Shown here piece after piece: positions 30,586-44,500 of a stretch of 64,000 bases of DNA. Source of the stretch: Paracyclopina nana (taxonomy: Eukaryota > Arthropoda > Copepoda > Cyclopoida > Cyclopettidae); assembly GCA_019096065.1 (NCBI GenBank), contig JAGUCH010000009.1, positions 3,048,001 through 3,112,000 of the forward strand, given 5' to 3'. A program made the position numbers and the translations under genes. The notes beneath the pieces were generated by a model. It was not told where the DNA came from and ran no database searches. It saw only the letters and a list, made by a program, of their open reading frames with translations. Every line of letters starts with the position of its first letter. The stretch's first letter is position 1.

Positions 30586-30819
30586 CATGTTCATCTACCG
30601 TGAGTTTCTGGTAAAACCCAGCCCAAATTAAAAAATTTAATTTTCACTTTAGTTATTAGATACATTTTATGCTATTCAGACTCTGATAATAAGAGATATC
30701 TTGACCTAACATAAGGCAAAAATAGTATTTGCAAACCACTTTCCATTTTTCGGAAAATATTACCCACAATAGCAAGGGAGCACAGCCTTAGCGTTAATTT
30801 AACATAGATGAACGCGGCT
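30586..30819. mobile_element. TIR element of the GTTCA(C/T)CT superfamily, degraded
   Basis: CATGTTCATCTACC at the left and TAGATGAACGCGGCT at the right face each other about 230 bp apart. No target duplication is visible, so the boundaries are approximate. Confidence 0.4.
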
Positions 30820-31309
30820 TCAGTTAGAACTATTACTCTCAGCCTAATCTGCATATGTTTAAAAGCTGTAAGCATTGACCTCATACAAGCGGTAATAAGT
30901 CATTACAATTAAATACTTTTGAATGTTTGGAGCAGTGAAGGGGGTCTTTTGGCATGCGCTCTCGCCCAAAGGTACCATTCAGCTAAGTGAAGTCAAACGC
31001 TTGAATCGTCAGGTTTGGAATGGATCTGAGCCTTGGGGCGAGAATTTCGTTCGTAAATTGTATCGTTTCAGGTCATCATCATCTTTTTCTCCCAGTCTTC
31101 CGTCTTGTAATTGTATGGTGCTTCCCGTATTGAGAGAAATTCCATTGCAAAATCTTTATGATTTTCCACATCTGCAATAAAATTATGATCGTGCGTTGCA
31201 GGAATTTCCAGCCGAATGCTTTGATGATTATATACTCATAAACTCTGCAAGCCTTTCGAGATTTCGTAATAAAAAAGGATTGGCTCATAATCAAATGAAT
31301 GCGAAATTC

Positions 31310-31433
31310 CGTGATTGCGCCTGTGTGCGCTGTTTTGAAAGCGAGTTACGGCGCGCGCGAACGCGTGTTGTCCGTTCAGTGCTCGGGTCAAGGCTCGGCG
31401 CGACTTTTTGTTTACGCGCATGCGCGCAATGAT
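31310..31433. promoter_or_regulatory. CpG-rich patch with NRF1-like motif
   Basis: A short CpG-rich island in otherwise AT-rich DNA, with GGCGCGCGCGAACGCG and, at 31414-31427, ACGCGCATGCGCGC, which contains the palindromic NRF1-type core GCGCATGCGC. Such patches often mark promoters, but I find no convincing gene on either side. Confidence 0.3.
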
Positions 31434-34049
31434 AATTTTTAGCTGTAGATTTTACAGCCTCTTCACCTGGTCCAAACATCACGCAAAAACAGCAAATTCA
31501 AGCCAATTTATTATATTTTTCAGCAATGTTGTCTTTGAAAGAGCAGATAATATAGCAATTTTGACTTGATTTTCACACTTGGACATTTTCCCTAAAAATT
31601 AATCTTGATTTTGCAGTTGCTCGCAGCTCAAAAATAGCATAGAATTGGGGAGGTTTTGGACTTTAAAAAAGGAGGACTAAGAATCTCACTTTGATATTCA
31701 GGTTGAGATGTTTTTTCTCACAACCATCAAGTCTTTTGCTTTAGGTGACTTCAAACTGATCTTTGTTGTTATGGGTTAGGGTGTCATTATGAGATTCCTG
31801 GATGTCAGAACGAGCTCTGGCGTGAAATATGTGAGCTGGAAAGTTAATGGCTCATAGATGTGTACTTGACCACTGACATTCATCTCTCAGCTTTTGTCTG
31901 TAATTTGCCCATCATCCTAGGGTCTACCACTTTTTTCTTCCTTTTTCTTCAACCCTACAAGAGTAGTAAACGTGGTGTTGCAAAAAAAAAATATCCACAA
32001 TTTTCTTGTCCTCACAATTGGAATGTGGTTCATTTTTGCTGTCTTATCTTGGTTGTTGTCAAGATGATGGAATTCTTATCAGCAGTTGGGCTCCCATCAT
32101 CATCATTGTTTTCTTCTTCCCAAAAAGTGATTGTCTTTGTCATATCCCGAAATTCCAATTACGTCTCTGGCTGATAGAGCTGTCAACGCTTCACGCACGA
32201 AATTGTATTTGACTTTTCGTTGTCACTCTCCATTTTTACTCTATATACAATAAAGTAATATGCCACACATCAAGCCTATTTTTAGGCGAAAATTGTGGGC
32301 TTTGTTCAGCTTAACTATGAAAATCATTTTTTTCAACATAAACTTTAATAACCGTTGCATTATCAATACATTTGGAAGCATTCAATTATTAGTAAAACCT
32401 AATCTAATTGATTTGTGGTCACGCTCCTCCATCAAGTATTTATGTCTATTAGTTCCACCCCAAGGAGAAGACGCGATCTTTAATCAACCCACAAATCATA
32501 TTCATATTTGGCTAAGTGAGGAAGACGCACTTTTTACATTCCCCCGGCCAAGAAGAACAATTATTCTTCTTTTAGGAGGAAGGAGCTTTTTCCGCCATTT
32601 AGCAACTAACGCGCGCGCGCAGTGTGTGAAAGCAAACACAATAGATTTTCATTTAGCGCAATGGCTTGATTAGATCTAACAAAGACACATCGTCGGCGAC
32701 AGAAAGTAAACCCATTACCACCAATTTCGTATCTCATATATGATATAGCATTAAATAGAAATCAACCACAATTAGAAAGCTGCCGCAGCTTCGACGGCTG
32801 CGCGGTGATTCACATATTGAATGACGAGGCATTTTTTTACACTCCTATAGACGTCAAGATAACAATTTGTCATTGGAAGGTTTTGGTACGTATACATGTA
32901 TAGTGACTTAGCAGCAGCAAAATAGGCTAAAGCTTTCTCGTCGTGGTAATTTTCCAACTTTCCTTTCAACTTCCAGCTCTTTATGGTATGATCGCTGTCT
33001 GACATGCGAGCAATTTTAATTTGGACGACATTAAGTACTTTCCAAATACAACAGACGTACAAGTCATCTATAGTATGGCCTTTTTGTATAATCCTCCCTT
33101 AAACTGCTTAATTTTCCAAGTACATTTCTCCGAGTTTGCATGCATGAAGTTCACGTCAATCATTTGAGCTGCTGTATAGTTGCAGCAACAACTAAAATTA
33201 GGTTTTGGAAAAAAAAAAGTGGTGAGTTTCAGGTGTGACGAATTCGTCTTTGGGTGAGTTGTGAGTCGTCGTTGGAGTACTATTTGGCAATAATTAGATG
33301 ACTAGCGCCTCATTGTGTACCACTTACCCTTGCTCAATTATTATTACACTTTGGCAATTGCTGGGCGGTCCATGGCGAGGCCAGAATTGCTGTCATGCAA
33401 TCTTTTCTCTGGCTTTTAGTTAGTTGTCATGAACCAACATTTTACCACTTGTTTGCATGAACAAATTAAAAAAAGAGGAACTCATTACTCAGTTCGAAAG
33501 GCAAACACAAAATGCAAACACAAACGTTTTTTCTTGTGCCAACACACATGAATTTACTAATTGACTTTTTCTAATTGAGCAAATACCCTTTTTTCGAGCT
33601 TTCTTTGTTGGTGGTTTTTGCCCTTCCGTTTTTCTCAGCTTTGCAGCAGTAATTGACAAGCAGAATGACAAAACAAAAACAGTCGTCAATGGCATGTCTG
33701 CAATGCCACTCTTTTTCCGCAAAAATGCACGCTTTTTTCTAATTCTTTGTGTTCCTCTACTTAAGGCCATGTTCACCAAGCCAAATTAAAATGAAAAGGA
33801 CAAATTCAAGCCATTTGCTAGTAATTTTTTTGCTTTTTTCACTCGATCAAAGTTGCCTCTTAGCAGGAACCTTTTATGTTCTCATTTTTTTGGGAACGAA
33901 AAAGCAAGCTGAAGTTGACAATTCTCAATCACAATTTTGCCTCAAAATGTTATTTTTCATTTTATCTAGGCCCTGCTCATCAGGTCTATTTGTGGTCAAA
34001 CATTTGATGAAACAAATCCAAGGTTGACTTTTTCCTATCAAGCTTTTTA

Positions 34050-34289
34050 TGCTCTGTTCACCTACCAAAGAAATTTCTTCCTTCCGTTAAATTGCGTTTT
34101 ACTTAAGCCTCCTATTTCAGAACTGATCACTTTTACTCACTTTTCATAGCTTCAATTAGACAACTTTTCCGACCTCTTTTGGTCATATGAGCTAGAAGTG
34201 TTTTGATTAATCAGAAGTACGAAAACTTAAGCATTTCGTTTAAGGCTGTCGTAAGATTTTAAGGAAACGAGGCATAGATGAACACCCTA
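34050..34289. mobile_element. 240-bp TIR element with TTA duplication
   Basis: The left end TGCTCTGTTCACCTACC and right end TAGATGAACACCCTA are inverted repeats, with TTA at 34047-34049 and 34290-34292. The left end is one base from the MITE family A end, but the interior is different, so it is a separate family using related ends. Confidence 0.65.
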
Positions 34290-36286
34290 TTAATGCAATT
34301 TTGACCAGATTTTCAACATTGATTATCTTGTCAAAACACTCACTGTAATATGCAGCTGAACTCAGACTTGGTGAATATTGACAATCGGCTGCTTTTCCCA
34401 ATTTAACAAAAAATGCTTTATGTAGATGAGCGCCACATATGATCAGTGCTAGTCAGTACATATGTAGTGTTGAGCGCAGATGTGTCTGACGGTGAGACAG
34501 ATCTCATTTGTAAAATGTAGTATTAGAAGAAAGTTACTTCCATATTTAACATGTGACACGCGCTTGTGGGTTTTGCGCATCCATTAATCACCAACAAAAT
34601 GTAATTCAGAGCACTACTGCTGTTGCTGCTACAAAAGTTACGCTCATTTGTTACCATTTTTTTCGGAGCTAATTCCCTCTAATTCCACGTGGGCAATCAA
34701 CAATTTTTCTACAACAACTTTAGAGTGGCGTTCATCTGCTTTACAGCATTGTGTATTTACGCCCTATTCTACAAGTGATAAAAATAAAGGATCAGGTATT
34801 TGTAAAATAATTTTTCAGATTTTGACTTAGGAATCGGTTTCTTTGGTACCAAAAGTCATCCTACACCAAAAAACGAATTCTCTAAATCTCAGTATTTCTC
34901 TCAGTTATTTTGCCAAATTATCAGTCGTAATATTCTGGTGAACCCAGCCTTAATTTTTATCTTGGTGATTTAATCAAAAGTTGAGCGTTTTCATTAATTT
35001 ATAAATCATATATGTTATAACAAAGTTGGGACAATTATGACCAAAAATGAGAAAAAGTTGATAGGAACTGGCATAAATTATGGAGCAGGTGAACTGGGCC
35101 AAAACTGCAAAAGTCGTCAAAACACAGGATACCAACGACATGGTGGTCCAACTAAAGTATTCTAATTTCACGAGTGTCAATTGGATTTTCTGCTGCATAA
35201 AGCTGTCCTCTTTTCCCCAGCTTGGAATGCAAGACATTTTTATTCCTTGGAAAGATAATTATCTTTGTAGCAATGGTGGGGGCTAAAAGTAGTTTATTGC
35301 CAACTGAATGATTGTAAATCAAGTTGGACAAATAGTGTGTGGTCCATTAGTGAGCTCATCGCCCAATCATGCGATCATCATCATCTTCTTGGGAGTATTT
35401 AGAAATTATCAAACAAACCGTGAACCTGTTTTCCAAGTCCTCTAATTGAGGGGAGTAGCCCCAGCTAAAAATGCTGTGTATTGATGAAGAGATCCCCATC
35501 ATCTCCTCGTTTTTTGGTGTGGGAATGTAAAACCCATTAACCCCTTTTTCAGCCCCTCCAATTCTTCCTTTTATGGATTGAATTGTTTGTTGTGATTGGG
35601 AGCTAGGTTTGAAAAATGAGCCCCCCTTTTTTCCCATTGAGCTACAAGTATATTTTTTTCTCATATTTTCAGACCACGCGTGATTCAAAGGGGAATTGAG
35701 GAGCAAATTGAAAAATGATCATCACTTCACGGTGGTTTTTTTTCTTTGCTACCAAATCAGCTGATATAAAACGGCGAGGTAACAACCAGTGAAATTTACA
35801 ACCTTTGAGGGTCCGAAATCGAGCTGATCAGCATTTGGAGAAAATTAGGGGTTTTCTACGTTTTTGGCAGATGTTTTCTATGCATTTTTGACCATTCTTC
35901 GATTGAACCCTCCAATTAGACACATTTTAAGAGGGCAAGTCTCCACCTCTTTGAATAATTGGCTCGAACGACTGACTGAGCCACAAGATTTATTTGTGTC
36001 CACGTGTTCAGTCTCCCTTTTTTCACTGTTCGCTTTTTCAATCCAACGGACTCTGATGAAATTCGTCACAAAGAATCCATCAAGTTTTCGAAATGAACAA
36101 CCACAATAGAAATTGTCTATTTGCACAACAGATTCTATTTTTTGATAGACCTGCCATATAAATGCAGTTGGGATTTGTGGCTCATTGATCACGATAATGC
36201 AATCGATCCAAATAATCTCGCTCTTTTTCCCGCACTTGGAAATTCAATGGCATTGAAAAGCTGTTGGTCAACTGAGTGGCAAAAAC

Positions 36287-36303
36287 GGCCACCAGGTGGC
36301 GTT
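36287..36303 (+). promoter_or_regulatory. CTCF-like motif
   Basis: GGCCACCAGGTGGCGTT gives a full match to the CTCF core. It is followed at 36313 by CTGGCTGCACGGCAGACTGG, similar to the sequence after the 24326 motif, so the two probably descend from one repeat. Confidence 0.45.
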
Positions 36304-39300
36304 TCCTTTTCAGAGCTGGCTGCACGGCAGACTGGGCTGCATTGGCCAATTGAAAGCCGGCCTTGTTAATGAGGGTTTTTTTCCAGTAAGGCTGCAGCTC
36401 ATATAGCTGCTGTTGTGAAAAATATCTAATGGAATTAATAAAGCTTTTTTTCCCAGAAACTCTCCTCTCTTTATCTCTCTCCAGCAAACGGCTGATCGTT
36501 AGATTTTATCTGTTTTCTGCAAGAAAAAGTAGTCGTAGTCGATAATTTTCTTGAGAGCTAAGTTATGGCACATCTGTAAGATTGAGATAATGAATGGGCA
36601 AATAATTGGTGGGAACTTGGCAAGCAGAAGAAGAACTTGCCCAACAATGAAAATGAACTACCAAAAAGCAGGGAATGGAACAAAAAAGTACGAGTGTGTG
36701 TGCGTATAACAATTGTGTTAAGCACATCACAGTCATGGTAAGTTTCATTCAATTGACAAGACAATAGGTCGACAAGTTAGGGCTAAAATGATGACTCTTT
36801 GATTCCCATTGTCACTGATTCTATTGAGTTCATTTCAGATGTCTTCTTTGTACAAATCGAGCTAACAGACACCCCATTGACAAGCCCATGTAAGTTATGA
36901 CTTCAAATTCCAAATAGCACGCGCGGGTTTCCATTTTTTCCTTTACAGAGCACAATTTTGCATATTTTTTTCTATCATCGGCATATTTTCACCTTGTAGT
37001 GTTATTGCATGCATTGGTGATTTTTTTTTTCATGAATAATACATTCAAGCTGGAATTAGCTATTCAAACTCCAAGCATCATCATTCCCTCTTAAAACTTG
37101 GGATGACAGTCGATCCGTCAATGCCAATTCAATACTTTGTATGGAACCTCCAGAATTAAAAAAAATTAACGAATTTCAGGTGTGTCGTCCACCTGTTTAT
37201 GCAATTGAGTTGGGACTAATTTTACGAGGCTAAGTAAGGTTAATTTTGTCAGATGTTTTCTGACTTGTCAGCTGCTTGTTATTATCTCATTCAAAAGTGA
37301 CAGTTCAACTCTGCAATTTGGACATTTTTCAATTTACCCACCAAACCAAAAAAAATATTTCCCTCTTTTTTAAGGCCAAAACTGTGAAGAAAAAAACCAC
37401 TCAAGACAAATACGTTCCCACGTTGCTGACGCATTTGACCGATTCCAAAATTGGTGTTCTAGGCCAAAATTACCACCCTGAAATATTCATTTTTGCATAT
37501 AGTACATATTACCTTGTGACCCCTTGAAAACTACTCGAGAAAAATAAAATATCTCATTTAGCCGAAATAGGCTTTTTTTGCACTTATTCAAGTTGGTTGT
37601 TTTGCTAGCAGTTTTCCAGCTTGTTTTGGTGTTTTTTACGACTTAATGTGTTGGCGGAGAAATTCCCAGTTGGCCCTTGAATCTCCTCCATAGCAAAAAA
37701 TAAAGAACCTAAAATGGTCAGTTTTACGAGGGTGGCTCCTACTGTGCGTTATTATTATCATGATGCTGTAGCAAATGTGTCTTTGAATGGCGTCGTCGTC
37801 GAATTTCCATATTTTTCCACATTTTAAGCTCCGCATTCTGCTGATGGCAACTTGTACACACACAAGACCATTTCAAGAGGGTGATGATTTACTGACTTGT
37901 CAACGCCAAACACAGACGAAGTAGTTCTATTGATTTCAGATCCACTTGAGTTCAGATTAGCATATGTAGTGCTATACAACACTGTGGATTGAAAAGAAGT
38001 CACTTTCATCCTCCTCATCTTCTTAAGTTACAATAAAAAGGAAATTGGATGTGGCAAATTCTCCAATATATTCCAATTTCGTTTGAGTGTGTGTGATACC
38101 CCTCCAAAAAATTGCCCGTTATTTGGCAGCTCGTTTTTCGTGGCCAAATTAGTAATGCCTCAGAAAAATAAGCATTTTGACCCTTTCTCACGTTCAACTG
38201 TTCAAGGCCAAGAGTTTAAAATTTCCATACATATATTGTGAGTTGTAGCTTGGTGTAATTATGAGAACTGCTTCTTTATCTCCATTACCGACCCCGAAAT
38301 GCACCCAAAGCTGATGAGCTACAAGCCAGAAATTGTACATGCTTGAAAATGAGTAACTTCTGGGAATTTGACAGGTGACTAATGGCAGCAGATATGTAAT
38401 AATGACAACTTGAAAAGTTTTTTAAAAAGGCCAATCAAAGAAAATGAATGGCTATCAGTCATTCAAAGTTATTTTGCCTCTTCTTAGCTAAGGTTTTTTT
38501 GGCAAATTTGTGCTTCCAGAACAAATAAATAACTATTTTCTGAGGCTATAAATAGGTTCACATGATCCCTAAAGTGAGTTATTTCTCAGAATGCCACAAA
38601 AAAAGAGCTAATTCAGCCCGATTTGTGCTGACTTTTTCAAAGTTTTTTGGCCAAAATTGGCCATACTCAACAAAATTAAAATCCTACTGATTTAGTCATG
38701 TTTTTTGTATGGCTATTTAGGGCATAATTATAGGGCTTAATAGGCAGTTGAGCTAGGCCTGAAAGTTGCCCGAAGACGAGATTTTCCTTGGACAGAGCAT
38801 CATAAATAGTGTGTTGACTCAGCATAAATAGCAAGAAATGTTTGCACCCACAAGAAGACGACATTCGAGAATACTACTGCTCACTTTAGCAAAATTGGAG
38901 CAAGAGCTCATCACTTGTATTTGCACTTGCATGATTCATTGTCATCACCAACCAAAGATGAGGAATATTTGAGCAACCCAAACGACATGGATAATGTCTC
39001 CCTTGGGTTATTGTTCCCCTCCACCACAAAGAGCATCTTTCTTGGAAGACGAAGTCAGCAATAAGCAATGGATGCAATTTGAAGACATGCAAGAGCTATT
39101 TTGGTGCGGTGACGAGATCTAATTTCAATTTCCTGCCTCAAATGGCTTCCAAGATAAGAAATTGTTGAATGTTCGTCTCCAATCTACTTAAAGAGTTTTT
39201 CGTCGTCAACACAAAGAGGCATTGACTCCTAAATGGCAACTTTGTTGCAGTGTTGGATCAATAGCGAAAAAAGCCAGAAGAATGACTGGGTAGAAATTAG

Positions 39301-40246
39301 TCCACTACACCAACATAACTGCTAGTCTATATTTAAGATCAAAGCTGCGAGTAGAAAAATTACGGGAAATGACAAGGCGTTATGACAAATGGAAATTGGA
39401 ATTCTTCTTCCCCCTTTTTTACGTGTGTGTGTACTCTTGCTTATTATTAAACACGTGTGATGATGAGCTTTCTTTTTGTTGGCTGTTCCATATATATTGA
39501 TCAAGCTTCCACTACTTTTTTATTCACTTTTACATATGGGAAAATGACAGCCAAGAATTTGAGCTCAGTTAATCTTCTTTTCTGTGCTCTAGCTTCCAAT
39601 AGTTCTTCTTCTTCTGCTGCTTTATTCAAAGCTTTCTTTTGTAATGAAAAAACTTTCTTTGTGGGGAGTGAAAAGCCGAGAAAAAAAGGTAATTTCATGG
39701 CCTATGAATGTCGCCGTTCCGAAAAGCAAGGGAATAAATAAAAAAGATGCGAAATTCCCCCGCTCATATTTGAATAAGTCATGACGTGGACATTACACAG
39801 TAATTGATTGTGTTGCTCTAGTTGATTTCAAATTTCCGGTCGAAGCTAACAGTCTTTTCCTTTAAAAAGAAGTTTGGGGTAGCCGTCCTCGTCATTAATA
39901 ACCATCTTGGCAAAATGACGTTGGCGTTTTCCATTTTATCATTATTATACCATATTTCTTTTCAGCCAGCAGCAGTACCAACAAGGAGCTGCTCGTCGTC
40001 GGAAAAATGTATTTTCGGTTCAGTTGCCCTAATGAACTGATTAGCTGCATGATAAATGAACTAATAGCATTTAATGGTAGAAAACTACATATAAGACAAA
40101 ATGGGCCAAAAATGGCTGAAGGTTGCCCATCAAAACCAATCAATTTGGAGCTGTCATCGCCAGTCAGCCATAATGACACTCCTCTTATTTCTTTACCTAT
40201 ACATATGGAAGCAATAAATGCCGCGAGGACACTACGCGACATCTAA

Positions 40247-41503
40247 CTATCGAAAAATAATCAGCGATCCAACCTTAGCCTGACCTGCAAATTGAATGGA
40301 GAGAATTGCAGCCTCTGTCATGAGTGGGAAATTGGATAGCAGCTCATCACGCATGGTTAGGCTGGCCCAGGTAGCTTCATATTGGCGCCAAGCCAATCCC
40401 AATGCTGCAAAGACACCGCAAACCAAACCAACAATGGAAACCTTGTTTGGAAATCTGAATCGACAGCAGTGATATTGACAATCGTTTGCCTGAGGCCTTT
40501 TTCGACTGCCAGCCAATCGCATGGGATTGCGTGACATGGCCGAATGTTTTTCTCCATTTCACTGACTTAGTACATTAATTCAAGTAGAACAAAATTTGCT
40601 TTACTTTTAGCTTTAAAGCAGATTAGTCCGCTGTTACAATATGAGACCGAATTTCCTGCTCATCGTGCTTTTGTTGTTGCAGAATTGGCCACAAACAAAG
40701 CTACCCTCAAATATATGAGAACACGAAAAAAATTATGGGGGGCTTACCTTCGTTCAGCAGTTGTAGGAGCAGCATATCTTTCCAATTCACTGAGGCTCTC
40801 TTCAAAAAACACTCGGATAGACTTTAGCACTGTACACAGCCAAAAGGTGTGTGAATAATTTTCTTCATGGTTAGATGTGCCAATGAGCTTCTTTTGTCGG
40901 TGACAATGGAAAAAGAAAGTAGAGTTCTCATGATGATATCAATAACCTGGATGTCATCCAATATTTCGCTTCATAATCCAATCACACACTTGGCATGAAT
41001 CGGCGTCTTTGCCGCGCAGGAAATTCATTGAACACCGGGAATTCGCCATTGTTCTTCACTAATAATATTCACGAGTCATCTGAACCAATTTCTCCTTCGT
41101 CGCCAGGAGATTCAGTCCAATTTATTCAGCTGTTGTTTTCCGCGTGAATTCAGTCAATTCACCTCCTGCGTCAGCTGTGTCACGTGTTGTTGTTGTTGTG
41201 AACTGAGAGAGTTTCGCGCAACTTTGCAAACGTAAACAAACTCGCGCAACCTTTACGCAATCTAGCTCTGAACGAGCTGTCAACCCATTTTTACATCCCA
41301 TTTTTACATACACATTCCCATTCATTTTTGGAATTCTTGAGGACTTGAGCACATTAAGTCAAGTCATAAGTGGTAGTAGTAAAAGGGTAATTACTCACTC
41401 GAAAAATGACAGCTTGCGGCGAAAAGTTGGCCTCAACTTGTCTGCCATTCTCAGACTCTGACCGAATTCTTTGTCGGTATTCAAAGGTAGCCATGGTCGC
41501 CAT
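40247..41503 (-). CDS. small single-pass membrane protein, unknown function
   Basis: Three minus-strand exons join in phase: 41503-41395, 40829-40748 and 40454-40247 (TAG), giving 132 residues. Donors are GTGA|GTAATT and AAG|GTAAGC; acceptors are GTACAG and ATTCAG. The start reads MATMATFEYRQRI; in-frame ATGs at 41512, 41503 and 41494 are all possible. The middle exon encodes an amphipathic segment (RVFFEESLSELERYAAPTTA), and exon 3 holds one hydrophobic segment, VSIVGLVCGVFAALGLAW, followed by RQYEATWASLTMRDELLSNF. I do not recognise the family. The start region is locally GC-rich, and the ATGs overlap a YY1-like AAAATGGCGACC, which often marks initiator regions of housekeeping genes. A donor at 40284 (GCAG|GTCAGG) could lead to further exons, so the C-terminus may be wrong. 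Confidence rests on phase agreement across two introns. Confidence 0.6.
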
Positions 41504-41545
41504 TTTGACCATGCTCCCGTCGCTCGTCCGGAAGGGGGTTGACAC

Positions 41546-44500
41546 TCCCCTTTGATAATAGGGCTATTCCGGCAAAACTTCCGACCCTTCTGGTCACTCC
41601 AATGAATGACTGAGTAATTCACCTACTAAATACATCCATACGTCCATTAGCACATTATCATTCCAGAGGTGCACAAAAAATGACCACTATTTACATTTTG
41701 AGCCCATATAGCATTCCACCTTTCTCGAGCAGTCTATCATTTACATTTGGAAATTTGACGTATTTAAGCAAAGCCCTGGGGAAATGGATTCTAGCCCTTT
41801 TAGAGCAGCCACTCAAATGGAAGTTGAGTATATTCCAATGTGTATTCGGTCAGCATAAATTTAACATGTTTTTCATGGCTGCTGGACTCCATCATCATCA
41901 TCACCATTTCCATAGCATACTGGCTGAAGTATGGCTGTAATTGACTATCATGGCAGGTTTAGCCATGATAATTGGGCCCCACAAACATCACCTTGTAGTA
42001 GAAGTAATAATGTTTGCCTATCTATCTATCTGGTAGCTCATTGGCTCAGCACTCAAAGAAAAGTGCTTGCAGGCACGAAAATATCACGATCTAGCTGCCT
42101 TACTCACTATCTACCTTCCTTGGGGCTGAATTCAAACCAAACTACACACAATTAAGCATGGGGGAAAATCATACACAGCAACTTATGCATGTGTGATCCC
42201 ATTCACAAGACTCTTCCAAGTATACATAGGATTTTAGTCTGCGACCACCAGAGTTATGGCAGTAATATGCAAACACGATTTCAGGATTTTTCCTGAGCTG
42301 CTACTTTTGCCATAATCGACAGCTTTGGAAGGCAAAGATACTACTTTGCATTTTTCTACCCCTTTGGCAGTAATCTTTGTGAAATGGAGCTCCTTCCTCC
42401 ATTGCAGCCAAACTGCCGCAATAGATTTTTAAATTGGAGAACGACTATTCGTCCACAGTATGAATGATGCAGCATCGCAGTTGCCTGTGGCAATTACCTA
42501 ATAAATACCTACGATACACCGAATTACTAAGCACAACCCTTGATATCTCTCGACGCAACACACGCGCAAAAAACGCAAAATTGATTTGGCTCCAGAATTG
42601 TACCAGAATAATAATGCAACTGAGTGAAGAAATTCAAACTGAAGAAGAATCATCACATTTGTGACCATGGATTTTCTCGGCCATCTTTGCGGCTGAGGTG
42701 AGAATATCAAGGATTATGAGACATTTGCATAAAGCCATTTTTCATATTACCACTACTCTCTCTTCCATTGTGGCTGCTGCAAAGTCTTAAAAATCCACAT
42801 TTTCTGGCTGGCACACCAATGTGAAAGTGGGGGCTTATCTTTGGTTTTCTCCTTAGGTGCTAAAATGGAGTCGGGGATCATAACCATGAAAGGATTGAGA
42901 GATCCTTTTCTCATTTCCCAATCATACTTTCAAAGAAGAATTTTACTGCTCCCTTCACTACCAAATGCAAATTGAGCAGAAGAAGAACTGAAGAACCAAC
43001 ATTATTACAGACCGCACACACACACACACACAGTCAAAAATTGCGACCGAAATTTTAAGACCTCAGAGCCGTTGAAAACGCAGTCTTTCATTGCAACCCC
43101 ATTATGGAAATATGGACTCAAATGAATTGTTATCTTTTTGTAAATGCTACAAGCCACTGAAAATCCTAGCCATTTTAAAACAAGAGGCTGTGTGTGTGTG
43201 GACTCAATGTCAAATGGATCCGGCATAATCTCCATAAATATTCCTTTTTTCTGTCTTAGTGCTCGTGTGACATCTGTAGCAACATTTTCACGGGACCAAA
43301 TGTCACATTTTTAAGCAGGAGCTGTTCTATGGCAGTGGCAGCATTGAACAATGAGGATGATCCTTCTTCTTATTTGAATTTTCGCCGTCAGTAAGCATTT
43401 ATTGTGTGCGTTTGCATGCCAAAATGCTCCAGTCGACCACATTGCAAAGCTGACTTCATAACAGCAACAAAAGAATTACCACACAACTAGCAGATGTCTT
43501 GACCATTATCAACTGTTGTTTTTGCTGCTCTATTGAATTTGAAATTCCACATTGATTATCATGGGAAATCCTGTTATTATGCTGACTTCGCGGAATGCAA
43601 ATTGCACCCCACTAGTAGCACGTAGCTACAGCTACTAAGCAGCCTCAAGAAAATGATTTGAGAGAAGGCCAAAAAACTTGTTGGAATATTATTGAATAAG
43701 CTTTTGTGGCTCTGTGGCACACAACATGTGGCCAACGGGGAGTTCCATTGGCTGGCTCAAAATAATTTTTTGTGGCTTGATTTGCCTCTCAAAAGACACA
43801 TTATTATACAGTTTACCAGCTTGCGAGGAATAAAAAAGGGCTGGTGGAGCCAAGTCAACCTACATCAAAAATGTTAGGCTCACGATGACAATACCACTCA
43901 TCAACTGTTGAAAACCCGACCAGCCAAAAAAAATAGGTCTAACTACCTTCAGCACTGAAAAAGACTTTTTTTGCATTGAACAAGAATTTTTGGAGAGCCT
44001 TTTTTAGATAGGCTTAGTCGGAATGTTTTCATTTTCGGTTGGTGGGGATGTTAATGGTGGTGTGACTACATGTTCAAGCTTCAAAATTCTGCTGACAGGT
44101 CTCATTTCAATGTGGAAAATTAGTCCTCAAGCCACCTCTTTTTAACATCGTCACGAGGGGAAGAAGCAATTTGGAAAAAAAGCCGTTTCAACCCTTTTCA
44201 CATTAAGGCTACTTTCGCAGCCAAGTTGGAAGAAAAGTTCTCAAGCATTGGATTTGCAGAACAAAGAAGGCTTTTCCAGCGCAATTTCACGCCGGAAAGA
44301 GCGACATTTGATGGATATTCCCGCATCAGCGTTCCCAGATTGTCTTCTTTCTGTTCATTTCTTATTCAGATGATGATAAGCGCAAGATGATGATGGATCC
44401 CACCACAACCATCCAAAAGAAGAGAAAGAGAGAAGAGAGCTGGCATTGTTGTTGCATTATTACCAAAGAGGCTCGGGGATGATTGATAATCTTTGCTGTG

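Larger units (their letters stand above)
16349..40246. other. gene-poor region with dispersed repeats
   Basis: About 24 kb without a gene I can support. Open frames are short, overlap in several frames and show no protein-like composition or splice-linked structure. The region holds several inverted-repeat elements, one 154-bp hairpin, the CTCF-like motif pairs listed separately, a (CA)n run, a (CAG)7 run at 29620-29640, and a CpG-rich patch at 31310-31433. By position it could carry long-range regulatory DNA for dac or for the small gene at 40-41 kb. Confidence 0.5.

Noticed and set aside
30923..31180. 85-codon open frame MFGAVKGVFWHALSPKG...
   Set aside because: The first 50 codons look protein-like, but no partner exon or family was recognised; kept only as a note beside the CpG patch.
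32260..32673. 137-codon open frame on the + strand
   Set aside because: AT-driven composition, no domain, no splice-linked neighbours.
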